From: Guyparkeria sp. SCN-R1
Lineage (GTDB): Bacteria > Pseudomonadota > Gammaproteobacteria > Halothiobacillales > Halothiobacillaceae
Reading direction: 5' to 3'
Length of the DNA: 64,000 nt
Assembly: GCF_003932495.1 (NCBI RefSeq)
Contig: NZ_QZMT01000013.1
Location: forward strand, 20,735 to 84,734
Under the pieces are notes generated by a model that was given only the letters and a program-made list of their open reading frames with translations, had not been told where the DNA came from and did no database searches. Made by a program: the position numbers and the translations under genes. Below are positions 24,064 through 32,889 of the stretch, piece after piece (positions within the stretch are counted from its first letter, which is position 1; every line of letters starts with the position of its first letter).

Positions 24064-24801
24064 TGACTCGTACTCCGCCGGGGCGAGGATCTGGCGCAGG
24101 TCGACGAAACTGCCGCTCTCGAATTCCTTCAGGCCCGGTAGCGCCTCGAGAATACGCTCGGCCGCGGCGGCCGGTGACAGCAACGTGTCGGTGCCGCGAG
24201 CGGCGTGGATGCGTTCAAGGGCGGGAAAGCGCTCGGTGTCCGACAACTCGCAGAGCGTGTCGATGATGCGGGTGTCGACCAGTCCCGGTGCGATCGCCGC
24301 CACGTGGGTGTCGGGAAATTCGTGGGCATACAGCCGGCAGAGCATGTTCAGTGTCGCCTTGGACAGGGCGTAGCCACCCCAGCCGCGGTTGCCGAGCACC
24401 GCCGCCCCCGAGGAGATCGCGACGATCTGGTCGATGGCGATATTCGATGCCAGCAGCCAGTCGAGGATCACCTTGTTCGTCCAGACGTTGATGTCCATGA
24501 TCTCGCGCAGTCGCTCCACCGACACGGAGCTCAGGTCCTCGATCTCGCCGAGGATGCCCGCATTAAGTACCACCAGATCGAGGTGATCGACGCCGGCCAG
24601 CAACTGGTCCATGGCGGGGCCGATCGCCTCGAGGTCGGATAGGTCGCAGTGCACGTCGACTACCCGGTCGGCCAGGGCTGCGCAGCCACGTCGACTGCAG
24701 CCGTACATCCGGTAGTCTCGCTCGAGCAAGGCATGGCTCAAACCCAACCCGAGGCCGCTGCTGTTGCCGGTGATCAGTGCGCTGCGGGCCTGGTTCGTCA
24801 T
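24037..24801 (-). CDS. Short-chain dehydrogenase/reductase
   Basis: A classical SDR of 254 residues. The Rossmann motif ITGNSSGLGLGLS is at residues 10-22, the NAG motif at about 80-82 and the catalytic Ser-Tyr-Lys as SSG ... GYALSKAT near 130-150, so the enzyme should be an active NAD(P)-dependent oxidoreductase. The substrate is unknown. The last eight residues (LRKDCTNR) and the TAA stop are encoded by a dispersed repeat, so the native C-terminus has been replaced. It lies 12 bases after the fructosamine-kinase-like gene. Confidence 0.88.
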   Translation of the reverse strand: MTNQARSALITGNSSGLGLGLSHALLERDYRMYGCSRRGCAALADRVVDVHCDLSDLEAIGPAMDQLLAGVDHLDLVVLNAGILGEIEDLSSVSVERLREIMDINVWTNKVILDWLLASNIAIDQIVAISSGAAVLGNRGWGGYALSKATLNMLCRLYAHEFPDTHVAAIAPGLVDTRIIDTLCELSDTERFPALERIHAARGTDTLLSPAAAAERILEALPGLKEFESGSFVDLRQILAPAEYESLRKDCTNR

Positions 24802-24812
24802 GGTTGCCTCCT

Positions 24813-25739
24813 TCAGCGGATGTCAGCGAGTAACTGGCGAATCATGCCGTCGGCCTGACTGCCGTAGCCGCCACCGAACAGGTTGAAGTGGTTGAGGACG
24901 TGATAGAAGTTGTAGAGCCTCTTGCGCACCCGGTAGCCGGGATCGAGCGGCAGGTGGGCCTGGTAGGCCCGGTAGAAGCCGGGCGAAAAGCCGCCGAACA
25001 GTTCGGTCATGGCGATCTCGGCTTCGCGATCGGCGCGGTAGGTGGCCGGGTCGAACAGGACCGGCGTGCCGTCGGCCAGCGCGCCGTGGTTCGCCCCCCA
25101 CATGTCGCCGTGGATCAGGGCGGGGTAGGGGCGATAGTCGGTGAAGAAGGCGGGCAGCGCCTCGACCAGTTCCTGGCCGGCATCGATGCTGCGCGTCGCG
25201 AGCCCGCGTTCGGCGGCCCACTCGAGTTGCGGGGCGAGGCGCCGCTGACCGTAGAACCGGGCCCAGTCGTCGTCTTCGCCAGCCAACTGTGGCATCGCAC
25301 CGATGAAGTTGTCTTCCGGCCAGCCGAAGGCCGGCTGCGGTTCGGCATGCAATTCGGCCAGCGCCTCGCCCAGGGCGGTGTCGTTGACGGGGCCTAGATC
25401 GAGCCACTCAAGCAGCAGGTAGGCCGTGCCCTCCACGCTGCCGGTGGCGATCACCTGCGGGGTGCGGATGCGGGTGCCCAGGGCCTCGAGTCCGCGCGCC
25501 TCGGCCGGGAACATGCCGTCACCGCGGTCGGCATGGGTCTTGATGAACAGCGGGGCGACATCGGTTTCCAGGCGGGCGGCATCGGCGATGCAGCCGCCGC
25601 CGACAGACTGGTGTCCGCGCAAGACGAGGTGGGGGTGTTCGGCCAGCTTTGCCCGTAGTCCGCCTGCGGGCGTGTCGACATTGTGAAGGCCCGTCAGGGC
25701 GTCATCGAGCAGTATCTGGAAGTCGGGTCGGGCAGCCAT
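24813..25739 (-). CDS. Fructosamine kinase family protein
   Basis: A 308-residue protein-kinase-fold sugar kinase of the FN3K/YniA family, which phosphorylates ketosamines (or ribulosamines) on glycated proteins so that they break down. Visible are FIKTHADRGDGMFPAEARGL (ATP-binding lysine and helix-C Glu), the catalytic loop ALIHGDMWGANHG near residue 205 and VLFDPATYRADREAEIAM near 225-245. The open frame extends to a TTG at 25772, but I used the ATG at 25739. This overlaps the end of plsC by 38 bases. Confidence 0.88.
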   Translation of the reverse strand: MAARPDFQILLDDALTGLHNVDTPAGGLRAKLAEHPHLVLRGHQSVGGGCIADAARLETDVAPLFIKTHADRGDGMFPAEARGLEALGTRIRTPQVIATGSVEGTAYLLLEWLDLGPVNDTALGEALAELHAEPQPAFGWPEDNFIGAMPQLAGEDDDWARFYGQRRLAPQLEWAAERGLATRSIDAGQELVEALPAFFTDYRPYPALIHGDMWGANHGALADGTPVLFDPATYRADREAEIAMTELFGGFSPGFYRAYQAHLPLDPGYRVRKRLYNFYHVLNHFNLFGGGYGSQADGMIRQLLADIR

Positions 25740-26469
25740 AGCGTTGGTAGAGTTCTTCCTGCTTGGTTTCAATCCAGTCCTGGACGATCGCGTTGACTTC
25801 GCTCGCGGTGCGTCCCTCGGTCTCGACCGGCGGGCCGAAGACGACGTGGATCGTGCCGGGGCGCATCAGAAAACCTTGCTTGGGCCAGAGACAGCCGGAA
25901 TCGATGGCCACGGGGATCACGGTGGCCTTTGCGTGCACGGCCAGCTTGGCGCCGCCGATCCGATAGTGCGGCCGTGCGCCCGGCCGGGTGCGGGTGCCTT
26001 CGGGGAAGATCACCACGTCGCGGCCCTGGGCAAGTGCGGCGGCCCCCTTCTCCATGATCTGCTCCAGGGCCTGGCGCCCGGCGGCGCGATCGATGGCAAT
26101 GGCCTCGATGCCCTGGAGCCCCTGGCCGAAGATCGGGATGCGCAGCAGTTCACGCTTGAGCACGAAGGCCGCCAATCGCAGCACCGTGGGCAGGAACATC
26201 GTTTCCCAGGTCGACTGGTGCTTGGGCAGTACGACGCTGCCGCCTTCCTTGGGCACCTGGTCGAGGCCCTGCACCTCGTAACGGATGCCGGTGACGTGGC
26301 GGGCGAGCCAGAGGATCGAGCGACCGAAGGAAAACAGCCGGTAATAACGCCGTTCCAGCGGTCGCGTGAAGCTGATCAGCAGCACCGGGATGTGCAGGAT
26401 CAGCGATAGCGTGCCCAGCACGTAAAAGCAGACCGTGCGCAGCCACATGAGGGCGATCGACTGGTTCAC
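25702..26469 (-). CDS. plsC: 1-acyl-sn-glycerol-3-phosphate acyltransferase
   Basis: PlsC adds the second acyl chain to make phosphatidic acid. The 255-residue protein has an N-terminal membrane segment (FYVLGTLSLILHIPVLLIS), the acyltransferase motif as KHQSTWETMF near residue 78 (HX4E in place of the commoner HX4D), a second block ELLRIPIFGQGL near 108 and FPEGTRTRPG near 150. It starts with GTG and overlaps the glyS stop by four bases, so it is translated from the glyQ-glyS transcript. Confidence 0.9.
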   Translation of the reverse strand: MNQSIALMWLRTVCFYVLGTLSLILHIPVLLISFTRPLERRYYRLFSFGRSILWLARHVTGIRYEVQGLDQVPKEGGSVVLPKHQSTWETMFLPTVLRLAAFVLKRELLRIPIFGQGLQGIEAIAIDRAAGRQALEQIMEKGAAALAQGRDVVIFPEGTRTRPGARPHYRIGGAKLAVHAKATVIPVAIDSGCLWPKQGFLMRPGTIHVVFGPPVETEGRTASEVNAIVQDWIETKQEELYQRYGCPTRLPDTAR

Positions 26470-28544
26470 GACTGCAGTTGCGAGACGTCGGCGATGGCCA
26501 GGAACAGGGCATTGAGCCGCGCCAGCAGCGCGAGCCGGTTATCGCGCAGCGCCTCGTCCTCCGCCATCACCATGACCGAGTCGAAGAAGGCATCCACCGG
26601 TTCGCGCAGCGCGGACAGCGTGCTCAGGGCGGCGGTGTAGTCGCCCTCGGCCAACAGCCCATCCAGCCTCGGGCCGATCGCATCGAGCGCCTCCCACAAC
26701 CGCTGCTCGGCCGGTTCGACCAGGCGCGCCTCGTCGACGGACTCGGGCACCGGGCCGTCGTGCTTCTTGAGGATGTTGCTGATGCGTTTGTTGGCCGCGG
26801 CCAGTGCTTCGGCCTCGGGCAGCTCGATGAAGGCGTTGACCGCTCGCATGCGCTGCTCGAAGTCCAGCGGCCGGCGGGTGCCGGTCATCGACACGGCCTG
26901 GAACACGTCGCTGCGGATGCCGCGATCGAGGCTGTAGCGATGCTGGCGCTCGGTGATGAATTCGAACACGCCCATCACGTGCTCGCCGGCCTCCGGGACC
27001 TTGTCCGACAGCCCCTCGGCCGCGGCGTTGAGCAGGTCGACCAGATCGAGGTCCAGCTCCTGCTCGACCAGGATGCGCAGCACGCCCAGCGCGGCGCGAC
27101 GCAGGGCGAATGGGTCCTTGGCGCCGGTGGGCGCCTGGCCGATGGCGAAGATGCCCATCAGGGTGTCGAGCCGGTCGGCCAGGGCCACGGCCTGCGCTAC
27201 CCCGCCACGCGGCAGGTCGTCGCCGGCGCGACGCGGGCGATAGTGATCGTCCAGGGCGATGGCTATCTCCTCGTCCATGCCCTCGTGCGTCGCCAGATAG
27301 CGGCCGATGGTGCCCTGCAAGCCGGCGAACTCACCCACCATCTGGGTCTGCAGGTCGCACTTGCTCAGGCGAGCCGCCCGGCGGGCGGCCTGCGGGTTGG
27401 CATCGATCTGCTTGGCGATGGTCTCGGACAGCTGCTCGATGCGCAGCACCTTGTCGAACACGCTGCCCAGGCGCTTCTGGAACACCAGGTGCTTGAGCGA
27501 TTCGAGGTGCGATTCCAGCGGGGTCTTGAGATCGCCTTCCCAGAAGAACATCGCATCGGAAAAGCGCGGGCGGATGACACGCTCGTTGCCGTGGCGCACC
27601 GCCTCGATGTCGCGACTGTCGATGTTCGCCACGGTGATGAACCACGGCATCAGCGCGTCGTGTGCATCCAGGACCGGGAAGTATTTCTGGTCGTCCTGCA
27701 TGGTGTACATCAGCGCCTCGTGCGGCACGTCGAGGAAACGCGCCTCGAACTCGCCGGCCACGGCCACCGGCCACTCGACCAGGGCGGTGACCTCGTCGAG
27801 CAGGTCGGTATCGATATGGGCGCGGCCGCCGATCTCGTCGGCCTTGGCCTTCACCTGCGACTCGATGTGCGCCCGGCGCTCGGCGAAGTCGGCCAGGACA
27901 AAGCCTTGCTTCTGCAGGGTGGCGGCGTACTCGCTCGGGGCGCTCACGGTCAGTGCCTCCGGGTGGTGGAAGCGGTGGCCAAAGGTCTGGTTGCCGGCGG
28001 CGTGACCGAACAGGGTCATGTCGACGATCTGCTCGCCATGCAGGGCGAGCACCCAATGCACCGGGCGGATGAACTCGGCCTTGGAGGTGCCCCAGCGCAT
28101 GCGCTTCGGGGTGGGGAGCTTGTCCAGCGCGCGCTCGACGATGGCGGGCAGCAGGTCGGCGGCGTTCTGACCCGGCTCGGTATAGCGGTGGACCAGCCAC
28201 TCGCCCTTGTCGGTCGTCATGGTCTCGAGCTGGTCGGGCGACACACCGCAGCCGGTGGCGAAGCCGGTCAGGGCCTTGGTCGGGTTGCCCTCGGCATCGT
28301 AGGCGGCCTTGACTGCCGGGCCGCGGCGCTCGACTGCCTTGGGGGCGGTGGCGCGGGCCAGGTCGTCGACCAACAGGGCCAGTCGGCGCGGCGCAGCAAA
28401 GGCCGTGAGCTTGCCGTGGGCCAACCCCGCCTCGTCCAGCCCGGCCCGGATCTCGTCTTCGAGCGCGTCGCGCAGGGTGGTCAGGGCCTTGGGCGGGAGT
28501 TCCTCGGTGCCCAGTTCGAAAAGAAAGTCCGCCGTGTCAGTCAT
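26466..28544 (-). CDS. glyS: Glycyl-tRNA synthetase beta subunit
   Basis: Beta subunit of the alpha2-beta2 bacterial glycyl-tRNA synthetase. It is 692 residues and starts MTDTADFLFELGTEELPPKA, the conserved N-terminus. Further marks are WGTSKAEFIRPVHWVLALHG near 148 and the HD-type middle domain; a tRNA-binding helical domain ends the protein. The frame is open a further 42 codons upstream, but the ATG at 28544 is the family start. glyQ lies 73 bases upstream. Confidence 0.97.
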   Translation of the reverse strand: MTDTADFLFELGTEELPPKALTTLRDALEDEIRAGLDEAGLAHGKLTAFAAPRRLALLVDDLARATAPKAVERRGPAVKAAYDAEGNPTKALTGFATGCGVSPDQLETMTTDKGEWLVHRYTEPGQNAADLLPAIVERALDKLPTPKRMRWGTSKAEFIRPVHWVLALHGEQIVDMTLFGHAAGNQTFGHRFHHPEALTVSAPSEYAATLQKQGFVLADFAERRAHIESQVKAKADEIGGRAHIDTDLLDEVTALVEWPVAVAGEFEARFLDVPHEALMYTMQDDQKYFPVLDAHDALMPWFITVANIDSRDIEAVRHGNERVIRPRFSDAMFFWEGDLKTPLESHLESLKHLVFQKRLGSVFDKVLRIEQLSETIAKQIDANPQAARRAARLSKCDLQTQMVGEFAGLQGTIGRYLATHEGMDEEIAIALDDHYRPRRAGDDLPRGGVAQAVALADRLDTLMGIFAIGQAPTGAKDPFALRRAALGVLRILVEQELDLDLVDLLNAAAEGLSDKVPEAGEHVMGVFEFITERQHRYSLDRGIRSDVFQAVSMTGTRRPLDFEQRMRAVNAFIELPEAEALAAANKRISNILKKHDGPVPESVDEARLVEPAEQRLWEALDAIGPRLDGLLAEGDYTAALSTLSALREPVDAFFDSVMVMAEDEALRDNRLALLARLNALFLAIADVSQLQS

Positions 28545-28617
28545 GAAAGTCCGTACCTGTTGGCAATGCGTAGTCGTCGTGGCGTGGCCCGATTGGCCGG
28601 GTGCGCCCGGTGCGTAA

Positions 28618-29544
28618 TCAGCCTTGTGTCTGGTTCGCCATGGGGAAGCCCAGCGCCTCGCGGGCAGCAAAGTAGCGCTCGGCCACGGCGCGGGCCATGG
28701 TGCGCACCCGCAGGATGTAACGCTGGCGCTCGGTCACCGAGATGGCGCGACGCGCGTCGAGGAGGTTGAAGGCGTGCGAGGCCTTGAGCACCTGCTCGTA
28801 GGCCGGCAATGGCAGGTCGGCCTCCACCAGGCGCAGGCACTCGCCTTCCGCGTGGTCGAAGTGCTGGAACAGGAACGCGGTGTCGGCCTGCTCGAAGTTG
28901 TAGGTCGACTGCTCGACCTCGTTCTGGTGGTAGACGTCGCCGTAGGTAATCACCCCGGCATCCGAGCGCGACCAGACCAGGTCGTAGACGTTCTCGACCC
29001 CTTGCAGGTACATCGCCAGGCGTTCGAGACCGTAGGTGATCTCGCCCGAGACCGGATCGCAGTTGAGCCCGCCGACCTGCTGGAAGTAGGTGAACTGGGT
29101 CACCTCCATGCCGTTGAGCCAGACCTCCCAGCCCAGGCCCCAGGCGCCCAGCGTCGGCGACTCCCAGTTGTCCTCGACAAAGCGGATGTCATGGGTCAGC
29201 GGATCGAAGCCCAGCCGGGTCAGCGACTCCAGGTACAGGTCCTGGATATTGTCCGGCGAGGGCTTCAACAGCACCTGGAACTGGTAGTAGTGCTGCAGCC
29301 GGTTGGGGTTGTCACCGTAGCGCCCGTCGGTCGGCCGGCGCGAGGGCTGCACGTAGGCGGCACGCCACGGCTCAGGGCCGATCGAGCGCAGGAAGGTGGC
29401 CGGGTGGAACGTGCCGGCGCCGACCTCGATATCCAGCGGCTGGAGGACCGCGCAACCTTGCTCGGCCCAGAAGCTCTGCAAGGCCAGGATCAGGCCCTGG
29501 AAGGTCGACAGGTCGAAGCGCGTTTCGATGGAAGGCTGACTCAT
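28618..29544 (-). CDS. glyQ: Glycyl-tRNA synthetase alpha subunit
   Basis: The catalytic class II alpha subunit, 308 residues. Marks are [20 protein letters not shown] near residue 22, [19 protein letters not shown] and the [19 protein letters not shown] block near 68-88. It is normal in length and heads the operon glyQ-glyS-plsC-FN3K-like-SDR on the minus strand. Upstream is the accessory region. Confidence 0.98.
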   Translation of the reverse strand: MSQPSIETRFDLSTFQGLILALQSFWAEQGCAVLQPLDIEVGAGTFHPATFLRSIGPEPWRAAYVQPSRRPTDGRYGDNPNRLQHYYQFQVLLKPSPDNIQDLYLESLTRLGFDPLTHDIRFVEDNWESPTLGAWGLGWEVWLNGMEVTQFTYFQQVGGLNCDPVSGEITYGLERLAMYLQGVENVYDLVWSRSDAGVITYGDVYHQNEVEQSTYNFEQADTAFLFQHFDHAEGECLRLVEADLPLPAYEQVLKASHAFNLLDARRAISVTERQRYILRVRTMARAVAERYFAAREALGFPMANQTQG

Positions 29545-29608
29545 GAGAATTCTTGTGTAGATCGTGTCTGGACGCGGCCCCTAGAGGGACCAAACGCAAA
29601 GCGGCCAT

Positions 29609-29614
29609 AGTATA
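29609..29614 (-). promoter_or_regulatory. Possible -10 element of glyQ
   Basis: On the minus strand TATACT lies 64 bases before the glyQ start. No convincing -35 stands 16-18 bases further upstream, so the call rests on the -10 alone. Confidence 0.35.
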
Positions 29615-29619
29615 CCGAT

Positions 29620-30446
29620 GGGCGGTGGCTCTGCACGGGCAAGGCGGTTGCCAGAGAGGATGTCCGCTAACGACCAGATGGTCTCGTCGCTATCTGGTAG
29701 GCATTAACTGGTAAGGAGGCTAGTCCGCTGATTCTCACCAAGGCAGATCGAAGGAGTATTCCCCTTGGCGTCTTGCCTCACGAGCGAAGGGCAGCCGGGT
29801 CGCTAGCGCACCTCAATGCCGCCTTGTTCCGCTCCGGGAGTTGCTTTTTCCCTCAGACGCTCGTCGTACCCCATCCGATTCGTTTCGCTGGTCATGCGTA
29901 TTTGCATTAAGGCATACGCCCATCTGTCGCGCCTGGTTAAGGTTTTAGTTCGAAATTGATGGTAAACCTAATGAATCTAGTAGGAAATTACGACCGGTTT
30001 TGGTTCCCCAGAGCGGTGAACTAATTCCAGTCGGTCGCTGTCTACTAATGCGCTTGTCCGATCGTCGCGTGTTTCTAATGGCGTAATGGAGTGGCCGGCC
30101 GCCGAGCGCGGTGACGTGGAATGTATTGTTGAAAATGAATATAGCCCCCTGGTTCAGGGAGGGGCGTGGCCGGTGACGCCCTGTGAAAACAAAACTGTCT
30201 AACACCAGAGTATGGCGGCTTTATGCAAAAACGGTAGTAATGCTCTTTTTGGCCTTTTTCTTTAACTTAAGGGGCTTGTGTGATGTCAACAACAGATCGT
30301 GATTGATATTGAACTTTGTCCTGCCTGGAAAGCTGAAAGAGGCCGGGTGTTAAGCCGCGGTTGGAACGTCAATTTGTAGTTATGCATTTAACGAGGTCGT
30401 GGCCGCGGGGCTTTTTTGTGGTTTTGTAGTAAGGAGGAAGTGGCTC
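29620..30446 (+). other. AT-richer intergenic stretch at the edge of the accessory insert
   Basis: About 830 bases without a gene I can support. Base use changes from the GC-rich surroundings to a visibly AT-richer sequence from about 29850. It holds an inverted repeat ACCAGAT/ATCTGGT at 29673-29698, a CCCCCTG/CAGGG hairpin near 30145 and possible attC core boxes at 30197 and 30349. A minus-strand open frame at 29945-30205 has no recognisable content and no ribosome site. Confidence 0.6.
30197..30355 (+). mobile_element. Possible degenerate attC site
   Basis: GTCTAAC at 30197 fits the RYYYAAC box and GTTAAGC at 30349 fits GTTRRRY. The outer ten bases, GTCTAACACC and the complement of GGTGTTAAGC, pair in eight positions. 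The inner parts do not fold convincingly and the spacing (159 bases) is long. If real it would be the left border of the cassette carrying the 30447-31118 gene. Confidence 0.3.
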
Positions 30447-31118
30447 TTGTCCCAGGAAGTACATCCGTTAACCGCGTATCTGCGGGCAAACTTCGTTCAG
30501 AGGAAACTCAAAGATATTACCGGCGGTCGCTATGGCGATTTCACGGACGCCCAGTTGGCAAATATCGTTGGTCAACTTCACAAGTTGGCTGAACATATTC
30601 ATGATGAGAAACTCACGGATGCTCTCAGTTCGAGAATGGGTTTGTCCAAATCACTCAAGCAGTTGCCACGGGATCAAATTTCTTGGTGGACTGTTGACAT
30701 GTCGTCACTAGTTACAGTGCTCTGGCTCGGCGATCTCCCGCATGAGATTACGCACGGTACTCTGGCAGATATTGTTTCTCTCGTCCGAAACCCTGACAAT
30801 CGAAGCGTCGCGCCTTATTTCTATGACAAAGTGCATCGATTAAGTAAACTCCCATTCATTCTCGAGCTCCCTTCTTTGGTGGTTGCCCCGTCCTATAGCC
30901 AGAGGTCAGCCCGCAAGAATCATTGTTCTGGTCCCGGAAACACCGGAGCAGCATGTACCGTAAATCGACTCGAAGAGGGCGAAGCGTATATCGAAGACGG
31001 CAATCACAGGGCCGTCGCGCAACTCCTTGCGGGGAAGACGGACTCGATAACCGTGATCAGGTATGACATGGTGACCAACCAAACAAATTCAGCCGACGCA
31101 GAAAACCACGTGGCATAA
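30447..31118 (+). CDS. Integron-cassette-type gene, unknown function
   Basis: A 223-residue soluble protein that I cannot assign to a named family. The TTG at 30447 was chosen because AAGGAGG stands nine bases before it; the frame is open to a GTG at 30399 without a ribosome site. The N-terminal two thirds look helical. Near the C-terminus EDGNHRAVAQLLAGKTDSITV resembles the D-G-N-H-R stretch of ParB/sulfiredoxin-type folds, a weak hint. The last residues (MVTNQTNSADAENHVA) are encoded by half of a duplicated attC site, as often happens when cassette genes run into their recombination site. Its codon use is more AT-rich than its neighbours'. Confidence 0.72.
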   Translation: MSQEVHPLTAYLRANFVQRKLKDITGGRYGDFTDAQLANIVGQLHKLAEHIHDEKLTDALSSRMGLSKSLKQLPRDQISWWTVDMSSLVTVLWLGDLPHEITHGTLADIVSLVRNPDNRSVAPYFYDKVHRLSKLPFILELPSLVVAPSYSQRSARKNHCSGPGNTGAACTVNRLEEGEAYIEDGNHRAVAQLLAGKTDSITVIRYDMVTNQTNSADAENHVA

Positions 31119-31152
31119 CATGATGGCCAACCAAACAAATTCAGCCGACGCA
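31066..31152 (+). repeat. Direct repeat of the attC left half
   Basis: Two direct copies offset by 52 bases, the first from 31066 and the second from 31118. They share 26 identical bases at 31075-31100 and 31127-31152 that contain CAGCCGACGCA, plus most of the 15 bases before. The first copy lacks the matching right half, so it is a partial duplication of the attC site that follows. Confidence 0.85.
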
Positions 31153-31184
31153 AAAAGCCGCGCGGCTGATTTGTGGTGTTAGGC
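31125..31184 (+). mobile_element. Integron attC recombination site
   Basis: A 60-base imperfect palindrome with canonical attC architecture. The right core box is GTTAGGC (31178-31184, fits GTTRRRY), the left box is GGCCAAC (31125-31131, degenerate), and the inner arms AGCCGACGC and GCGCGGCT stand at the same distances from the boxes as in the well-known aadA attC. AAATTCAGCCG pairs with CGGCTGATTT with one unpaired T, the extrahelical base that sets strand choice for the integrase. No integrase gene lies in the window. Confidence 0.82.
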
Positions 31185-31208
31185 GCAAGCAAAATCGAAG
31201 AGCTCTTG

Positions 31209-31609
31209 ATGGATTTATTTGCCGAGTTTAATCGAAAAAGCATCGATGGCAGACAAATAGATACGCTGATAGGGATAAGAAAAGGGCTTGCGGCTGACGG
31301 TAAAATAGACCAATCAGGAGCCGAATTCATCTTAAACCGTATTATTCAGGCCCGTCAAAATACAGAAACCCGGTAATAATAAATCTATTAAATAAAGTCG
31401 ATTCTATGCTGGAGGATGGAGTCTTGGCTCCAGATGAACCTGCCGAGCTGTTCAGTGTCCTTCATGAAATTAATGGCGAACCATCTGAAATGGGTGAGTT
31501 AGCAAAAACAACATCAGTCCCAATAGACCATCCACTTCCATCTCTAACATTTGAAGCCACGGAATTTCTTTTTACAGTTCTAACTGCTAAATCTGTTTCT
31601 TCGCTTTGA
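31209..31609 (+). pseudogene. Frameshifted, truncated BRCT-family gene remnant
   Basis: Two adjacent frames read as one protein. The first, from ATG 31209, gives LFAEFNRKSIDGRQIDTLIG and LAADGKIDQSGAEFILNRI and stops at 31376. The second continues without break as NPVIINLLNKVDSMLEDGVL and GEPSEMGELAKTTS. Loss of one A in the GAAACC run at 31365-31370 explains the shift. From memory this matches small proteins with a C-terminal BRCT domain; here that domain is cut off after FEATEFLFT. The gene begins 24 bases after the attC site, as a second cassette would. It should be non-functional. Confidence 0.68.
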
Positions 31610-31719
31610 ATCGATTGCGCCCCTTAAGTCTTGTTGCGTGAGCTTTTAGCCGATTTTCTTGTTCAAGCGTGGCTCGCTCGCGAAACCATCAGACCGGTCA
31701 ACGGAGCAAACTAGGCATC

Positions 31720-32889
31720 ATGTCAGTGATAATTGAAAGGAAAATCGTCTTTTTCCTATGCCGGCTTGCCGTGGGTCTGCTTGCGCTGGTGTTGATCGTC
31801 GGTACCGTAATCCCCTTGCTCCACAGCAACGCCTGGTGGGTGCGCATCTTCGATTTTCCGCGAGTACAGATCGCCCTACTGACCGGGTTGACACTGGCGG
31901 GCTATGTGGCACTGCGTCTTTACGGATCATTAGGGGGGTGGGACTACGCGCTCGCTGCGTTGGTCGGGCTGGCCTTGGTGTGGCAGCTCATTTCCATCGC
32001 TCCCTACACAGCGCTTTATCCCAAAGAGATGTCGGCCAGCCGCGCCGAAGACGATTCCAACCGCATATCGCTCCTAGTGTTTAATGTGCTCTCCGACAAT
32101 CGTGACGTCGCGGCCTTGCGTGATCTGATACGCGATACCGATCCTGACATCATCCTGTTAAGCGAGCCGGACCAGTGGTGGCTTGAGCAGCTCGACGGCC
32201 TGGAAGACGACTATCCCTACACGCTACTTCAGCCGCAGGACAATGATTACGGAATGCTGCTTTATTCCCGGCTCAAGCTGAAAGATCCTGAGGTCCGATT
32301 CTTGATTGACCCGGCTGTTCCGTCGTTTCGCGCGCAGGTCCGGCTCCGTTCAGGGAGCCTCGTTACCTTCTATGGCGTGCATCCTCGCCCTCCTGGTATC
32401 GAAAGGCCCGACGAAGAACAGGACAGCAGTAGGGAGAAAACGGCGGGAGAAGAGGGCGAAGACGGCGATCGCGTCGATTCCGATGTGCGGGATGCCGAGT
32501 TGCTGCTGATTGCCTCGGAGGTGAAGGAACTGGGGAGTGTGCCGGTCATCGTTGCCGGTGATTTCAACGACGTGGCCTGGTCCCGGACCACGCACCAATT
32601 TCAGCGGATCGGAGGATTGCTCGACCCACGGGTCGGCCGAGGTTTGTTGAATACCTTTGACACCAGAAGCCGGTTCCTGCGCTATCCACTGGATTACGCC
32701 TTCGCGTCTCGGCATTTCTTGCTTGCCGAGTTGCATCGACTTCCCGATATCGGATCCGACCACTTTCCTATCTTCGCGGTCTTCGACTACAACCCGGAGA
32801 GCTTGTCGGAAAACGACCCGCCTCAGCCAGACGCTGGCGATGCACGGGAAGCTGACGAGGCCATCGAGGAAGGGAAGTCCAACGACTGA
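31720..32889 (+). CDS. Membrane-anchored endonuclease/exonuclease/phosphatase family protein
   Basis: A 389-residue protein with three N-terminal membrane segments (residues about 8-95), then an EEP-fold catalytic domain. Metal and active-site motifs are seen as LLVFNVLSDN, ILLSEPDQWW, YGVHPRPPG, VIVAGDFNDVAWS, YPLDYAFAS and GSDHFPIF. A Glu/Asp-rich insert (DEEQDSSREKTAGEEGEDGD) interrupts the domain near residue 245, and the C-terminus is also acidic. The family includes DNases and phosphodiesterases; substrate unknown. The catalytic part probably faces the periplasm, by analogy. It lies between the cassette region and trpD. Confidence 0.85.
   Translation: MSVIIERKIVFFLCRLAVGLLALVLIVGTVIPLLHSNAWWVRIFDFPRVQIALLTGLTLAGYVALRLYGSLGGWDYALAALVGLALVWQLISIAPYTALYPKEMSASRAEDDSNRISLLVFNVLSDNRDVAALRDLIRDTDPDIILLSEPDQWWLEQLDGLEDDYPYTLLQPQDNDYGMLLYSRLKLKDPEVRFLIDPAVPSFRAQVRLRSGSLVTFYGVHPRPPGIERPDEEQDSSREKTAGEEGEDGDRVDSDVRDAELLLIASEVKELGSVPVIVAGDFNDVAWSRTTHQFQRIGGLLDPRVGRGLLNTFDTRSRFLRYPLDYAFASRHFLLAELHRLPDIGSDHFPIFAVFDYNPESLSENDPPQPDAGDAREADEAIEEGKSND

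Noticed and set aside
26478..28769. A 763-codon plus-strand frame over glyS
   Set aside because: Antisense to a certain gene, with low-complexity Gly/Val/Gln composition and no ribosome site.
29945..30205. An 86-codon minus-strand frame in the accessory gap
   Set aside because: No ribosome site, no recognisable composition and it starts inside a possible attC box; kept as unassigned sequence.
31066..31152. Possible CRISPR repeat
   Set aside because: Only two copies offset by 52 bases, no spacer array and no cas genes; explained by attC duplication.
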